Under the pieces are notes generated by a model that ran no database searches, had not been told where the DNA came from, and was given only the letters and a program-made list of their open reading frames with translations. Shown piece after piece: positions 40,933 through 49,328 of a DNA stretch of 64,000 bases (its first letter is position 1; each line of letters begins with the position of its first letter). The translations under genes were made by a program, and so were the position numbers. This DNA is from Pseudobutyrivibrio sp. (GTDB lineage: Bacteria > Bacillota > Clostridia > Lachnospirales > Lachnospiraceae): assembly GCA_017557435.1 (NCBI GenBank), contig JAFYYR010000027.1, positions 1-64,000 on the forward strand, in the 5' to 3' direction.

Positions 40933-42024
40933 ATGGCATTCAATGTTGGTGTAATCAGAGGAGACGGAATTGGCCCGGAGGTTGTTACTGAGGCGGTTAA
41001 AGTACTTGACGCGGTAGGTGCAAAATTTGGACACGAGTTTAAGTATACTGAAATTCTTATGGGCGGATGCTCAATCGATGCATGTGGTGAGCCCCTTACA
41101 GATGAGGCTATTGCACAGGCTAAGGCAAGTGATGCAGTGCTCATGGGTTCTATTGGTGGAAACACTTCTACAAGTCCTTGGTATAAGTTACCAGCGGACA
41201 AACGTCCAGAGGCTGGACTTCTAAAGCTTCGCAAGAGCCTTAATCTATTCGCTAATTTGCGACCAGCATATTTATATAATGAATTAAAAGAAGCATGTCC
41301 ACTTAGAGATGACATTATCGGAGATGGCTTCGATATGATGATTATGAGAGAGCTAACAGGTGGTCTTTACTTTGGAGAGCGCTCTACAAAAGAGGAGAAT
41401 GGCCAGCTTGTGGCAAGAGATTCTCTTACATATTCAGAAAAAGAGATTCGCCGAATTGCTAAGCGCGGTTTCGATATTGCAATGAAGCGTCGCAAGAAAG
41501 TTACTTCAGTTGACAAGGCTAACGTACTTGATAGCTCACGTCTCTGGAGAAAGATAGTAGAGGAAGTAGCTGCAGATTATCCAGAGGTTTCATATGAGCA
41601 CATGCTTGTAGATAACTGCGCAATGCAGCTTGTTAAGGATCCACGTCAGTTCGATGTTATCCTTACTGAGAACATGTTCGGAGATATTTTATCAGATGAG
41701 GCTTCCATGGTTACCGGTTCCATCGGAATGCTTTCATCAGCTTCGCTAAATGATACAAAATTTGGTTTATACGAGCCATCAGGCGGAAGTGCACCAGATA
41801 TTGCAGGTAAGGGCATTGCTAATCCAATAGCTACAATTCTTTCAGCAGCTATGATGCTTCGCTACAGCTTTGATTTAGATGCTGAGGCAGATGCAGTGGA
41901 GAACGCTGTCAAGCAGGTGCTTAAGGATGGCTATCGCACAATCGATATCATGCCTCGTGACGGTTCAGCCGTAAAGCAGGTAGGCACCGTCGAAATGGGT
42001 GACTTAATCGTAGAACGTTTATAG
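40933..42024 (+). CDS. leuB: 3-isopropylmalate dehydrogenase
   Basis: A 363-residue enzyme of leucine synthesis, oxidising and decarboxylating 3-isopropylmalate with NAD. Motifs: GDGIGPEVV at the N-terminus, the substrate-binding RELTGGLYFGER, DNCAMQLV, and the signature LTENMFGDILSDEASMVTGS. The NAD loop is EPSGGSAPDIAGKGIANP. ATG 40933 follows GGGAAGG; the TTG at 40915 is not supported. It leads into ilvD and ilvB, a branched-chain amino acid cluster separated by composite hairpins. Confidence 0.96.
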   Translation: MAFNVGVIRGDGIGPEVVTEAVKVLDAVGAKFGHEFKYTEILMGGCSIDACGEPLTDEAIAQAKASDAVLMGSIGGNTSTSPWYKLPADKRPEAGLLKLRKSLNLFANLRPAYLYNELKEACPLRDDIIGDGFDMMIMRELTGGLYFGERSTKEENGQLVARDSLTYSEKEIRRIAKRGFDIAMKRRKKVTSVDKANVLDSSRLWRKIVEEVAADYPEVSYEHMLVDNCAMQLVKDPRQFDVILTENMFGDILSDEASMVTGSIGMLSSASLNDTKFGLYEPSGGSAPDIAGKGIANPIATILSAAMMLRYSFDLDAEADAVENAVKQVLKDGYRTIDIMPRDGSAVKQVGTVEMGDLIVERL

Positions 42025-42032
42025 AATTTAAA

Positions 42033-42123
42033 TGAGCTGGTAGGTAACAAGCTCTTAGATTTCTCAAGCGAATCGTGTTAGATGAGCGGAGAAATACTAA
42101 GGCTTGTGGCCGTAACCAGCGGA
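42033..42123 (+). repeat. Composite hairpin A5, between leuB and ilvD
   Basis: Stems GCTGGT/ACCAGC, CAAGC/GCTTG, CTTAG/CTAAG and ATTTCTC/GAGAAAT, with an apical AAGCGAATCGTGTTAGATGAGC-like loop (positions 42065-42087). It ends about 12 bases before the ilvD ribosome binding site. Confidence 0.82.
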
Positions 42124-42148
42124 TTATAATACTAGGAGGAGTCAATAA

Positions 42149-43819
42149 ATGAGAAGTGATAATGCGAGAGCTGGCATGCAGCAGGCACCAGCTAGATCTT
42201 TGTTTAATGCTTTGGGATTTACACCAGAAGAAATGAAAAAGCCTATGGTAGGTATTGTATCTTCATACAATGAGATCGTACCAGGCCATATGAATATTGA
42301 TAAGATTGTAGATGCAGTAAAGCTCGGAGTTGCTGAGGCAGGCGGTGTTCCTGTAGTATTCCCAGCTATTGCAGTTTGCGATGGTATTGCAATGGGACAC
42401 ATCGGTATGAAGTATTCCCTTGTAACTCGTGACTTGATTGCTGATTCTACAGAGTGTATGGCACTTGCTCATCAGTTTGATGCGCTTGTTATGGTTCCAA
42501 ACTGTGACAAGAACGTACCAGGACTTCTTATGGCTGCAGCAAGACTTGATCTTCCTACAGTATTTGTTTCAGGTGGTCCTATGCTTGCAGGTCATGTGGG
42601 TGGACAGAAGCGTTCCCTTTCTTCTATGTTTGAGGCAGTTGGCGCTCACGCAGCTGGCAACATGACAGAGGATGAGGTAGAGAACTTCGTTGAAAATGTA
42701 TGTCCTACATGCGGAAGCTGCTCAGGTATGTACACAGCTAACTCAATGAACTGCCTTACAGAGGCTCTTGGAATGGGACTTAGAGGTAATGGTACTATTC
42801 CAGCTGTTTATTCAGAGAGAATCAGACTTGCTAAGCATGCAGGTATGGCTGTTATGGATATGTACAACAAGGGTATTACAGCTCGTCAGATCATGACAAA
42901 GGAAGCAGTTTTAAACGCTCTTACAGTAGATATGGCACTTGGTTGCTCTACAAACTCAATGCTTCACTTACCAGCTATCGCTCATGAGATTGGCTTTGAT
43001 TTTGATATTGAGTTTGCTAATCCTATTTCAGAGAAGACTCCAAACTTATGTCACCTTGCACCAGCAGGTCCTACATATATGGAAGACCTTAATGAAGCTG
43101 GTGGTGTATGGGCAGTTATGAAAGAGCTTGCTGATATTGGACTTCTTAATACTGACTGCATGACTGTAACAGGCAAAACTGTTGGCGAGAATATTAAAAA
43201 TGCTATTAACAGAAATCCAGAGGTTATCAGACCTGTGGACAATCCATATACAAAGACAGGTGGACTTGCAGTCCTTAAGGGCAATCTTGCACCAGACGGT
43301 TCAGTTGTTAAGCGTAGTGCAGTAGTTCCAGAGATGCTTGTTCACGAGGGTCCAGCTAGAGTATTTGATAGCGAGGAAGATGCAATCGCAGCTATCAAGG
43401 GCGGCAAAATCGTTGAGGGTGATGTAGTAGTCATTCGTTACGAGGGACCAAAGGGTGGCCCTGGTATGAGAGAGATGCTTAACCCTACATCAGCTATTGC
43501 TGGTATGGGACTTGGTTCATCAGTAGCTCTTATTACAGATGGTAGATTCTCAGGCGCTAGCCGTGGTGCTTCTATCGGACACGTTTCACCAGAGGCAGCA
43601 GTTGGCGGCCCAATCGCACTTGTAGAAGAAGGAGATATCATTTCAATTGATATCCCTAACTATAAAATGACTCTTAAGGTTTCAGATGAAGAGCTTGCAG
43701 CACGTAAGGCTAAGTGGCAGCCACGTGAGCCAAAGGTTACAACAGGCTACCTTCGCCGCTACGCAGCACAGGTTACCTCAGGAAACCGCGGCGCGATTCT
43801 TCGTACACCAGAGCTTTAA
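42149..43819 (+). CDS. ilvD: Dihydroxy-acid dehydratase
   Basis: A 556-residue dehydratase of valine, leucine and isoleucine synthesis. It removes water from dihydroxy acids using an Fe-S cluster; the Cys ligands are in [10 protein letters not shown] and [17 protein letters not shown]-terminal signatures are [11 protein letters not shown] and [12 protein letters not shown]. Length is standard. AGGAGGAG precedes the ATG. The gene is bracketed by two composite hairpins in opposite orientation with the same outer stem, an unusual arrangement. Confidence 0.97.
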   Translation: MRSDNARAGMQQAPARSLFNALGFTPEEMKKPMVGIVSSYNEIVPGHMNIDKIVDAVKLGVAEAGGVPVVFPAIAVCDGIAMGHIGMKYSLVTRDLIADSTECMALAHQFDALVMVPNCDKNVPGLLMAAARLDLPTVFVSGGPMLAGHVGGQKRSLSSMFEAVGAHAAGNMTEDEVENFVENVCPTCGSCSGMYTANSMNCLTEALGMGLRGNGTIPAVYSERIRLAKHAGMAVMDMYNKGITARQIMTKEAVLNALTVDMALGCSTNSMLHLPAIAHEIGFDFDIEFANPISEKTPNLCHLAPAGPTYMEDLNEAGGVWAVMKELADIGLLNTDCMTVTGKTVGENIKNAINRNPEVIRPVDNPYTKTGGLAVLKGNLAPDGSVVKRSAVVPEMLVHEGPARVFDSEEDAIAAIKGGKIVEGDVVVIRYEGPKGGPGMREMLNPTSAIAGMGLGSSVALITDGRFSGASRGASIGHVSPEAAVGGPIALVEEGDIISIDIPNYKMTLKVSDEELAARKAKWQPREPKVTTGYLRRYAAQVTSGNRGAILRTPEL

Positions 43820-43909
43820 TCCGCTGGTTACGGCTACAAGCATTATATTACTCCGCTCAGCGTAAAATGCTTCGCTTGAGTAATATAATAGCTTGATGCC
43901 TACCAGCTC
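43819..43909 (-). repeat. Composite hairpin A7, reverse orientation, after ilvD
   Basis: Outer stem GCTGGT/ACCAGC is the same as in A5, then CAAGC/GCTTG and a 12-base stem ATTATATTACT / AGTAATATAAT. Read on the minus strand it has the usual family order. It begins at the last base of the ilvD stop codon. Confidence 0.82.
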
Positions 43910-43913
43910 ATAA

Positions 43914-44003
43914 ATGAGTCCGTAGTTGTCAAGCTCTTTGGTTTCTTAAGCGAGACGTGTTGTCGAGCGAAGAAACGCTAAGGCTTGACGACGTAACGGA
44001 CGT
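43914..44003 (+). repeat. Composite hairpin A6, before ilvB
   Basis: Stems GTCCGT/ACGGAC, CAAGC/GCTTG and GTTTCTT/AAGAAAC with an apical GCGAGACGTGTTGTCGAGC. It abuts A7 head to head with only four bases between, and ends about 10 bases before the ilvB ribosome binding site. Confidence 0.82.
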
Positions 44004-44024
44004 AAATAAGAGGAAGGTAAAGAT

Positions 44025-45695
44025 ATGTTACTCAGTGGTTCAGAGATTATAATTGAATGTTTGAAGGAGCAGGGCGTAGATACTGTTTTCGGATATCCAG
44101 GCGGAGCAATTCTTAATCTTTATGATGAGCTTTATAAGCATAAGGATGAGATTCACCATGTGCTTACAAGCCATGAGCAGGGAGCTGCCCATGCAGCAGA
44201 TGGATATGCTCGCTCAACTGGAAAAGTAGGCGTTTGTCTTGCAACTAGTGGCCCAGGTGCTACCAATCTTGTAACAGGTATTGCTACTGCACACATGGAT
44301 TCGGTACCTATCATTGCTATTACTTGTAATGTAAATGTGCCTCTTCTTGGTAAGGATTCATTCCAGGAGATTGATATTGCAGGTATTACAATGCCTATCA
44401 CAAAGCACAATTTCATCGTTAAGGACATTAAGGATTTGGCAGAGACAATTCGTCGGGCATTTGTCATTGCAAAGAGCGGTCGTCCAGGTCCAGTACTTAT
44501 CGATGTGCCAAAGGATGTTACAGCTCCAAATAATAAATACGAGTATATGCCAATGAAGCCTATCCCAGTAGGTAGAGTTAAAAAGGATATTACTGAGGCT
44601 AGCTTAAAGCAGGCAATCAAGCTTATCGATAAGGCTAAGAAGCCAGTGATTTTCGTTGGTGGTGGCGCTGTTCTTGCAAATGCTTCCAAGGAATTAAAGA
44701 AGTTTGTTGAGCTTGTGGATGCTCCAGTTTGCGATACATTGATGGGCAAGGGCGCATACTCTGGCAAGGAAGATAGATACCTTGGAATGCTTGGTATGCA
44801 CGGAACAAAGGCATCTAACTTAAGCGTATCTGAGTGTGATTTGCTTATTGCAATCGGTACTAGATTTTCAGATAGAGTTCTTGGTAATCCTTCAAAGTTT
44901 GCTAGCAAGGCGAAAATTCTTCAGTTTGATGTAGATCCAGCTGAGATTAATAAAAATATAATTACAGACCATGCGGTAATTGGTGATGTTAAGGAAATTC
45001 TTTCCAGAATCAACAAGCTTCTTGAGCCAAAGGAGCATGAGGTATGGATTAAGCATACAGAGGAGCTTAAGGATAAGTATCCACTTACAATTCCTAATGA
45101 AGGCTTGTCTGGTCCATATATTGTATCTGAGGTTTATCGTCAGACTAAGGGTGAGGCAATCATCACTACAGAGGTAGGCCAGCATCAGATGTGGGCCGCT
45201 CAGTTCTATAACTATAAGAAGCCACATCAGCTTTTGACTTCAGGTGGTCTTGGAACAATGGGATACGGGCTTGGAGCTGCAATCGGTGCTAAGACTGGTA
45301 ACCCAGACAAGACTGTTATCAATATTGCAGGTGATGGCTGCTTCAGAATGAACATGAATGAGATGGCAACAGCTTCTAGAGAGAAGTTGCCTATCATTGA
45401 AATAATTGTCAACAACCACGTTCTTGGTATGGTTAGACAATGGCAGACACTTTTTTATGACAAGCATTATTCAGCTACTGTACTTGACGACGGAGTTGAT
45501 TATGTCAAGTTAGCAGAAGCTATGGGTGCAACAGGATATCGCGTAACAACTCAGGAAGAGTTCTCCAGCGCTTTATCGGAGGCTATGCGATCCGAGAAGC
45601 CTGTGCTTATTGACTGTATCATCAATAGTGATGAAAAGGTATGGCCAATGGTAGCACCAGGAGCACCAATAAATGAGTTTTTTGAAGAAATGTAA
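44025..45695 (+). CDS. ilvB: Acetolactate synthase, large (catalytic) subunit
   Basis: A 556-residue thiamine-diphosphate enzyme that condenses two pyruvates, or pyruvate and 2-oxobutyrate, at the entry to branched-chain amino acid synthesis. Motifs: FGYPGGAILNLYDEL, the catalytic Glu in LTSHEQGAAHAADGYAR, TSGPGATNLVTGIA, and the cofactor motif GDGCFRMNMNEMATA. GAGGAAGG precedes the ATG. No regulatory small subunit (ilvN) and no ilvC are present in the window. The end overlaps the in-frame upstream ATG of serC but not its likely start. Confidence 0.95.
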   Translation: MLLSGSEIIIECLKEQGVDTVFGYPGGAILNLYDELYKHKDEIHHVLTSHEQGAAHAADGYARSTGKVGVCLATSGPGATNLVTGIATAHMDSVPIIAITCNVNVPLLGKDSFQEIDIAGITMPITKHNFIVKDIKDLAETIRRAFVIAKSGRPGPVLIDVPKDVTAPNNKYEYMPMKPIPVGRVKKDITEASLKQAIKLIDKAKKPVIFVGGGAVLANASKELKKFVELVDAPVCDTLMGKGAYSGKEDRYLGMLGMHGTKASNLSVSECDLLIAIGTRFSDRVLGNPSKFASKAKILQFDVDPAEINKNIITDHAVIGDVKEILSRINKLLEPKEHEVWIKHTEELKDKYPLTIPNEGLSGPYIVSEVYRQTKGEAIITTEVGQHQMWAAQFYNYKKPHQLLTSGGLGTMGYGLGAAIGAKTGNPDKTVINIAGDGCFRMNMNEMATASREKLPIIEIIVNNHVLGMVRQWQTLFYDKHYSATVLDDGVDYVKLAEAMGATGYRVTTQEEFSSALSEAMRSEKPVLIDCIINSDEKVWPMVAPGAPINEFFEEM

Positions 45696-45708
45696 GGAGA
45701 TTAGTGTA

Positions 45709-46791
45709 ATGAGTAGAGTTTACAATTTTAGTGCAGGACCAGCAGTATTACCAGAGGAAGTTCTTAGAGAAGCAGCAGATGAAATGCTTGATTATAAGGG
45801 CTGTGGCATGTCAGTAATGGAGATGAGCCACCGTTCAAAAGTATTTGATGAGATTATCAAAGAGGCTGAGGCTGATATCAGAACTCTTATGAACATCCCT
45901 GATAACTACAAGGTACTTTTCCTTCAGGGTGGTGCTAGCCAACAGTTCGCAGCAGTTCCAATGAACCTTATGAAGAATAAGAAGGCAGGCTATATTATCA
46001 CAGGTCAGTGGGCTAAGAAGGCATTCCAGGAAGCAAAGATGTACGGTGAGGCAGTAGAGCTTGCTTCATCTGCAGATGAGACATTCTCATATATTCCAGA
46101 TTGTTCAGATCTTCCTATCACTGATGATATGGATTATGTATACATCTGTGAGAACAACACAATTTACGGTACAAAGTTCAAGACACTTCCTAATACAAAG
46201 GGCAAGGATTTAGTAGCTGACGTTAGCTCATGCTTCCTTTCAGAGCCAGTAGATGTTTCTAAGTACGGCATCATCTATGGTGGTGTTCAGAAGAACGTAG
46301 GACCAGCTGGTATGGTTATCGTAATCATCCGTGAGGATCTTATCCGTGATGATGTTCTTCCAGGCACACCAACAATGCTTAAGTATAAGACACAGGCAGA
46401 CAACGACAGCCTTTACAATACACCACCATGCTATGATATTTATATCTGCGGTAAGGTGTTCAAGTGGCTCCTTAAAAATGGCGGCCTTTCAGCAATGAAG
46501 GAGCTTAACGAGAAGAAGGCAGCTATCCTTTATGATTACCTTGATTCTTCTAAGCTTTTCAAGGGTACAGTTAGAAAAGAAGATCGTTCACTTATGAATG
46601 TACCATTCGTTACAGGCAACGAAGAGCTTGATGCTAAGTTTGTTAAGGAAGCTACAGCAGCTGGTTTTGTTAACCTTAAGGGTCACAGAACAGTTGGTGG
46701 TATGAGAGCATCTATCTACAACGCTATGCCAATTGAGGGTGTAGAGAAGCTTGTTGAGTTTATGCGCGAATTCGAAAAAGCAAACGCATAA
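45709..46791 (+). CDS. serC: Phosphoserine aminotransferase
   Basis: A 360-residue pyridoxal-phosphate enzyme that makes phosphoserine from 3-phosphohydroxypyruvate and glutamate. It begins MSRVYNFSAGPAVLPEEVL, the family opening. The PLP lysine lies in IIYGGVQKNVGPAG. Other marks are FLQGGASQQFAAVPMNL and GHRTVGGMRASIYNAMP. AAGGAGATT precedes ATG 45709. It pairs with serA downstream, across a composite hairpin. Confidence 0.97.
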   Translation: MSRVYNFSAGPAVLPEEVLREAADEMLDYKGCGMSVMEMSHRSKVFDEIIKEAEADIRTLMNIPDNYKVLFLQGGASQQFAAVPMNLMKNKKAGYIITGQWAKKAFQEAKMYGEAVELASSADETFSYIPDCSDLPITDDMDYVYICENNTIYGTKFKTLPNTKGKDLVADVSSCFLSEPVDVSKYGIIYGGVQKNVGPAGMVIVIIREDLIRDDVLPGTPTMLKYKTQADNDSLYNTPPCYDIYICGKVFKWLLKNGGLSAMKELNEKKAAILYDYLDSSKLFKGTVRKEDRSLMNVPFVTGNEELDAKFVKEATAAGFVNLKGHRTVGGMRASIYNAMPIEGVEKLVEFMREFEKANA

Positions 46792-46800
46792 GTTAAATAA

Positions 46801-46891
46801 ATGAGCCTGTAACTAACAAGCTATTAATTCTCTGGATGAGGCATTTTAGCCGAAGAAAGAGAAGTTAATGCTTGTGAGTGTAACAGGCGGA
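46801..46891 (+). repeat. Composite hairpin A8, between serC and serA
   Basis: Stems GCCTGT/ACAGGC, CAAGC/GCTTG, ATTAA/TTAAT and TTCTCT/AGAGAA. It starts nine bases after the serC stop codon and ends about 10 bases before the serA ribosome binding site. Confidence 0.82.
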
Positions 46892-46914
46892 ATAAGTTTA
46901 ATAAGGAGAGAAAA

Positions 46915-48078
46915 ATGTTTACTTACAATTGCTTAAATCCAATTTCTGATAAGGGATTAGTTAACTTCTCTACAGATTTCAAGAAGGTTGAGACAATCGG
47001 CGAGGCTGACGCTTGCTTAGTTCGTTCAGCTGCTATGCACGACCTTGAGCTTGGTGACAAGCTTAAGTGTATTGCACGTGCTGGTGCTGGTGTTAACAAC
47101 ATTCCTCTTGAGAAGTGTGCAGAGGATGGTATCGTAGTTTTCAATACACCAGGTGCTAACGCAAACGGTGTTAAGGAGCTTGTTTTCGCAGGAATGCTTT
47201 TAGCTTCTCGTGATATCGTTGGTGGTATCGATTGGGTAAAAGAAAATGTTGCTGATGAGAACATTGCAAAGACAGCAGAAAAGGCTAAGAAGGCTTTCGC
47301 TGGTACAGAGATTGCTGGCAAGAAGCTTGGTGTTATCGGTCTTGGTGCTATCGGTGTTAAGGTAGCTAACGATGCAACACATCTTGGTATGGAAGTTATG
47401 GGTTATGACCCTTACATTTCTGTTAACGCTGCTTGGAACCTTTCAAGAAACGTTAAGCATGTAACTAATGTAGAGGATATCTACAGAGAGTGCGATTTCA
47501 TTACAGTTCATGTACCACTTGTTGATTCAACAAAGGGTATGATTAATAAAGAGGCTGTTCAGATGATGAAGAAGGGCGTTGTTATTCTTAACTTTGCTCG
47601 TGATCTTCTTGTTGATGAGCCTGCAGTATTAAACGGTATCGAGTCTGGTAAGGTTCGTCACTATGTTACAGACTTTGCTAATCCAACTACAGCAGGTAAG
47701 CCTGGTGTTATCTGTACACCACACCTTGGCGCTTCTACAGAAGAGGCTGAGGACAACTGTGCAATCATGGCAGTTAAGGAAGTTATGGATTACATGGAAA
47801 ATGGTAACATTTGCCATTCTGTAAACTATCCAGATTGCGACATGGGTATTTGTACAACAGAGTCACGTGTGGCTATTCTCCACAAGAATAAGGCAGGTCT
47901 TATCGCTTCATTTACAACAATTCTTGGTAATGAGAATGTAAACGTTGAGGATATGACAAACAAGAGTCGTGGTGACTATGCATATACATTACTTGATCTT
48001 GCTGCAAAGCCAGCAGAGAGCGTAATTAACGAAATTGAGAAGGTTGACGGAGTTATTAAAGTAAGGGTGGTAAAATAA
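46915..48078 (+). CDS. serA: D-3-phosphoglycerate dehydrogenase
   Basis: A 387-residue enzyme for the first step of serine synthesis, oxidising 3-phosphoglycerate with NAD. The Rossmann motif is KLGVIGLGAIGVKVAND, substrate and catalytic residues are in RAGAGVNNIPLEKC, FARDLLVDE and the catalytic-His loop TPHLGASTEEAEDN. The last 75 residues form an ACT domain (AILHKNKAGLIASFTTIL), which in this family often binds serine as feedback inhibitor. AAGGAGAG precedes the ATG. DUF1015 follows after two bases. Confidence 0.96.
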   Translation: MFTYNCLNPISDKGLVNFSTDFKKVETIGEADACLVRSAAMHDLELGDKLKCIARAGAGVNNIPLEKCAEDGIVVFNTPGANANGVKELVFAGMLLASRDIVGGIDWVKENVADENIAKTAEKAKKAFAGTEIAGKKLGVIGLGAIGVKVANDATHLGMEVMGYDPYISVNAAWNLSRNVKHVTNVEDIYRECDFITVHVPLVDSTKGMINKEAVQMMKKGVVILNFARDLLVDEPAVLNGIESGKVRHYVTDFANPTTAGKPGVICTPHLGASTEEAEDNCAIMAVKEVMDYMENGNICHSVNYPDCDMGICTTESRVAILHKNKAGLIASFTTILGNENVNVEDMTNKSRGDYAYTLLDLAAKPAESVINEIEKVDGVIKVRVVK

Positions 48079-48080
48079 TA

Positions 48081-49316
48081 ATGGCAAGGATCGTACCATT
48101 TAAAGCAATACGACCATCTAAGGAAGAGGCTGCTGTAATAGCAGCCCTTCCTTATGATGTTTATAGCAGAAAAGAAGCTTATGAGAAGGTAAAGGAACAG
48201 CCAAATTCATTTTTGGCAATTGATAGACCAGAGACACAGTTCGCAGAGGATGTAGACATGTACTCTGATGAGGTCTACGCAAAGGCAGCATCTATGCTTA
48301 ATGAGTGGGTAGATGCAGGCCGATTTATTCAGGATGATAAGCCATACTATTATGTGTATGAGCTTACAATGGATGGTCGTTCACAGACTGGAATTGTAGC
48401 CTGTGCTTCCATTGATGACTATGCTAATTCAGTTATTAAAAAGCATGAAAATACCAGAGCAGACAAGGAGCAGGATAGAATCCGTCACGTGGATACCTGC
48501 AGTGCCCAGACTGGTCCAATTTTTCTTGCATACAGAGCAGAGCCTACTATCTCAGGTATAGTTCAAAAGGCCAAAAGCAGAAAACCAGTTTATGATTTTA
48601 CAGCTGAGGATGGAATCACTCATCGCTGCTGGATTATCAAGGATATGATGGACATGGCGCTTATTGCTACAGCATTTGAGAAAATGAGAGCTATCTATAT
48701 TGCTGATGGACATCATAGAGCTGCCAGCGCAGTAAAGGTAGGATTTAAGCGCAGAGAAGAGAATCCTGGACACACAGGCAAGGAAGAATTCAATTATTTC
48801 TTGTCAGTTCTTTTCCCAGATGAGGAGCTTAAGATTTACGACTACAATCGTGTCATTAAGGATTTAAATGGACTTGCTCCAGAGGAACTTTTAGAGGAGC
48901 TTGATAGCATTGTTGATATTATTAAAACTGACAGTGAGCCTATTAGACCAGAGGCAAAAGGTCAGTGGAGTATGCTTTTAGATGGTACTTGGTATTTATG
49001 TCAGGTTAAAAATGAACACCTTGTTTCAGACCCAGTAGAGGGACTTGATGTTTCATTACTTCAGAATTTGGTACTTCAGCCATTACTTGGAATCGAGGAT
49101 CCAAAGACAGATAAGCGCATTGATTTTGTGGGAGGTATCCGCGGTTTGAAGGAGCTTGAAAGAAGATGCGCTGAGGATTGTAAAATTGCTTTTGCAATGT
49201 ATCCAACAAGCATCGCAGAGTTATTTGATGTGGCAGATGCAGGACTTTTGATGCCACCTAAGTCTACTTGGTTTGAGCCAAAGCTTAGAAGCGGTTTGTT
49301 TATTCACAAGATTTAA
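48081..49316 (+). CDS. DUF1015-family protein
   Basis: A 411-residue protein of the DUF1015 family. It opens MARIVPFKAIRP followed by AALPYDVYSRKEAYE, and has the family stretch YIADGHHRAASAVK near residue 215. Proteins of this family commonly sit next to serA and serC in Clostridia, and here the ATG is two bases after the serA stop, so a link to serine metabolism is likely. The biochemical role is not known to me. The next gene starts 12 bases after it. Confidence 0.9.
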   Translation: MARIVPFKAIRPSKEEAAVIAALPYDVYSRKEAYEKVKEQPNSFLAIDRPETQFAEDVDMYSDEVYAKAASMLNEWVDAGRFIQDDKPYYYVYELTMDGRSQTGIVACASIDDYANSVIKKHENTRADKEQDRIRHVDTCSAQTGPIFLAYRAEPTISGIVQKAKSRKPVYDFTAEDGITHRCWIIKDMMDMALIATAFEKMRAIYIADGHHRAASAVKVGFKRREENPGHTGKEEFNYFLSVLFPDEELKIYDYNRVIKDLNGLAPEELLEELDSIVDIIKTDSEPIRPEAKGQWSMLLDGTWYLCQVKNEHLVSDPVEGLDVSLLQNLVLQPLLGIEDPKTDKRIDFVGGIRGLKELERRCAEDCKIAFAMYPTSIAELFDVADAGLLMPPKSTWFEPKLRSGLFIHKI

Positions 49317-49328
49317 TAGGAGTAGGAT

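Noticed and set aside
42033..43909. Composite transposon carrying ilvD
   Set aside because: No transposase or target-site duplication is seen, and the same hairpins occur singly at other sites.
44153..44908. Minus-strand ORF of 251 codons over ilvB
   Set aside because: Long antisense frame caused by the codon bias of ilvB; no ribosome binding site and no domain features.
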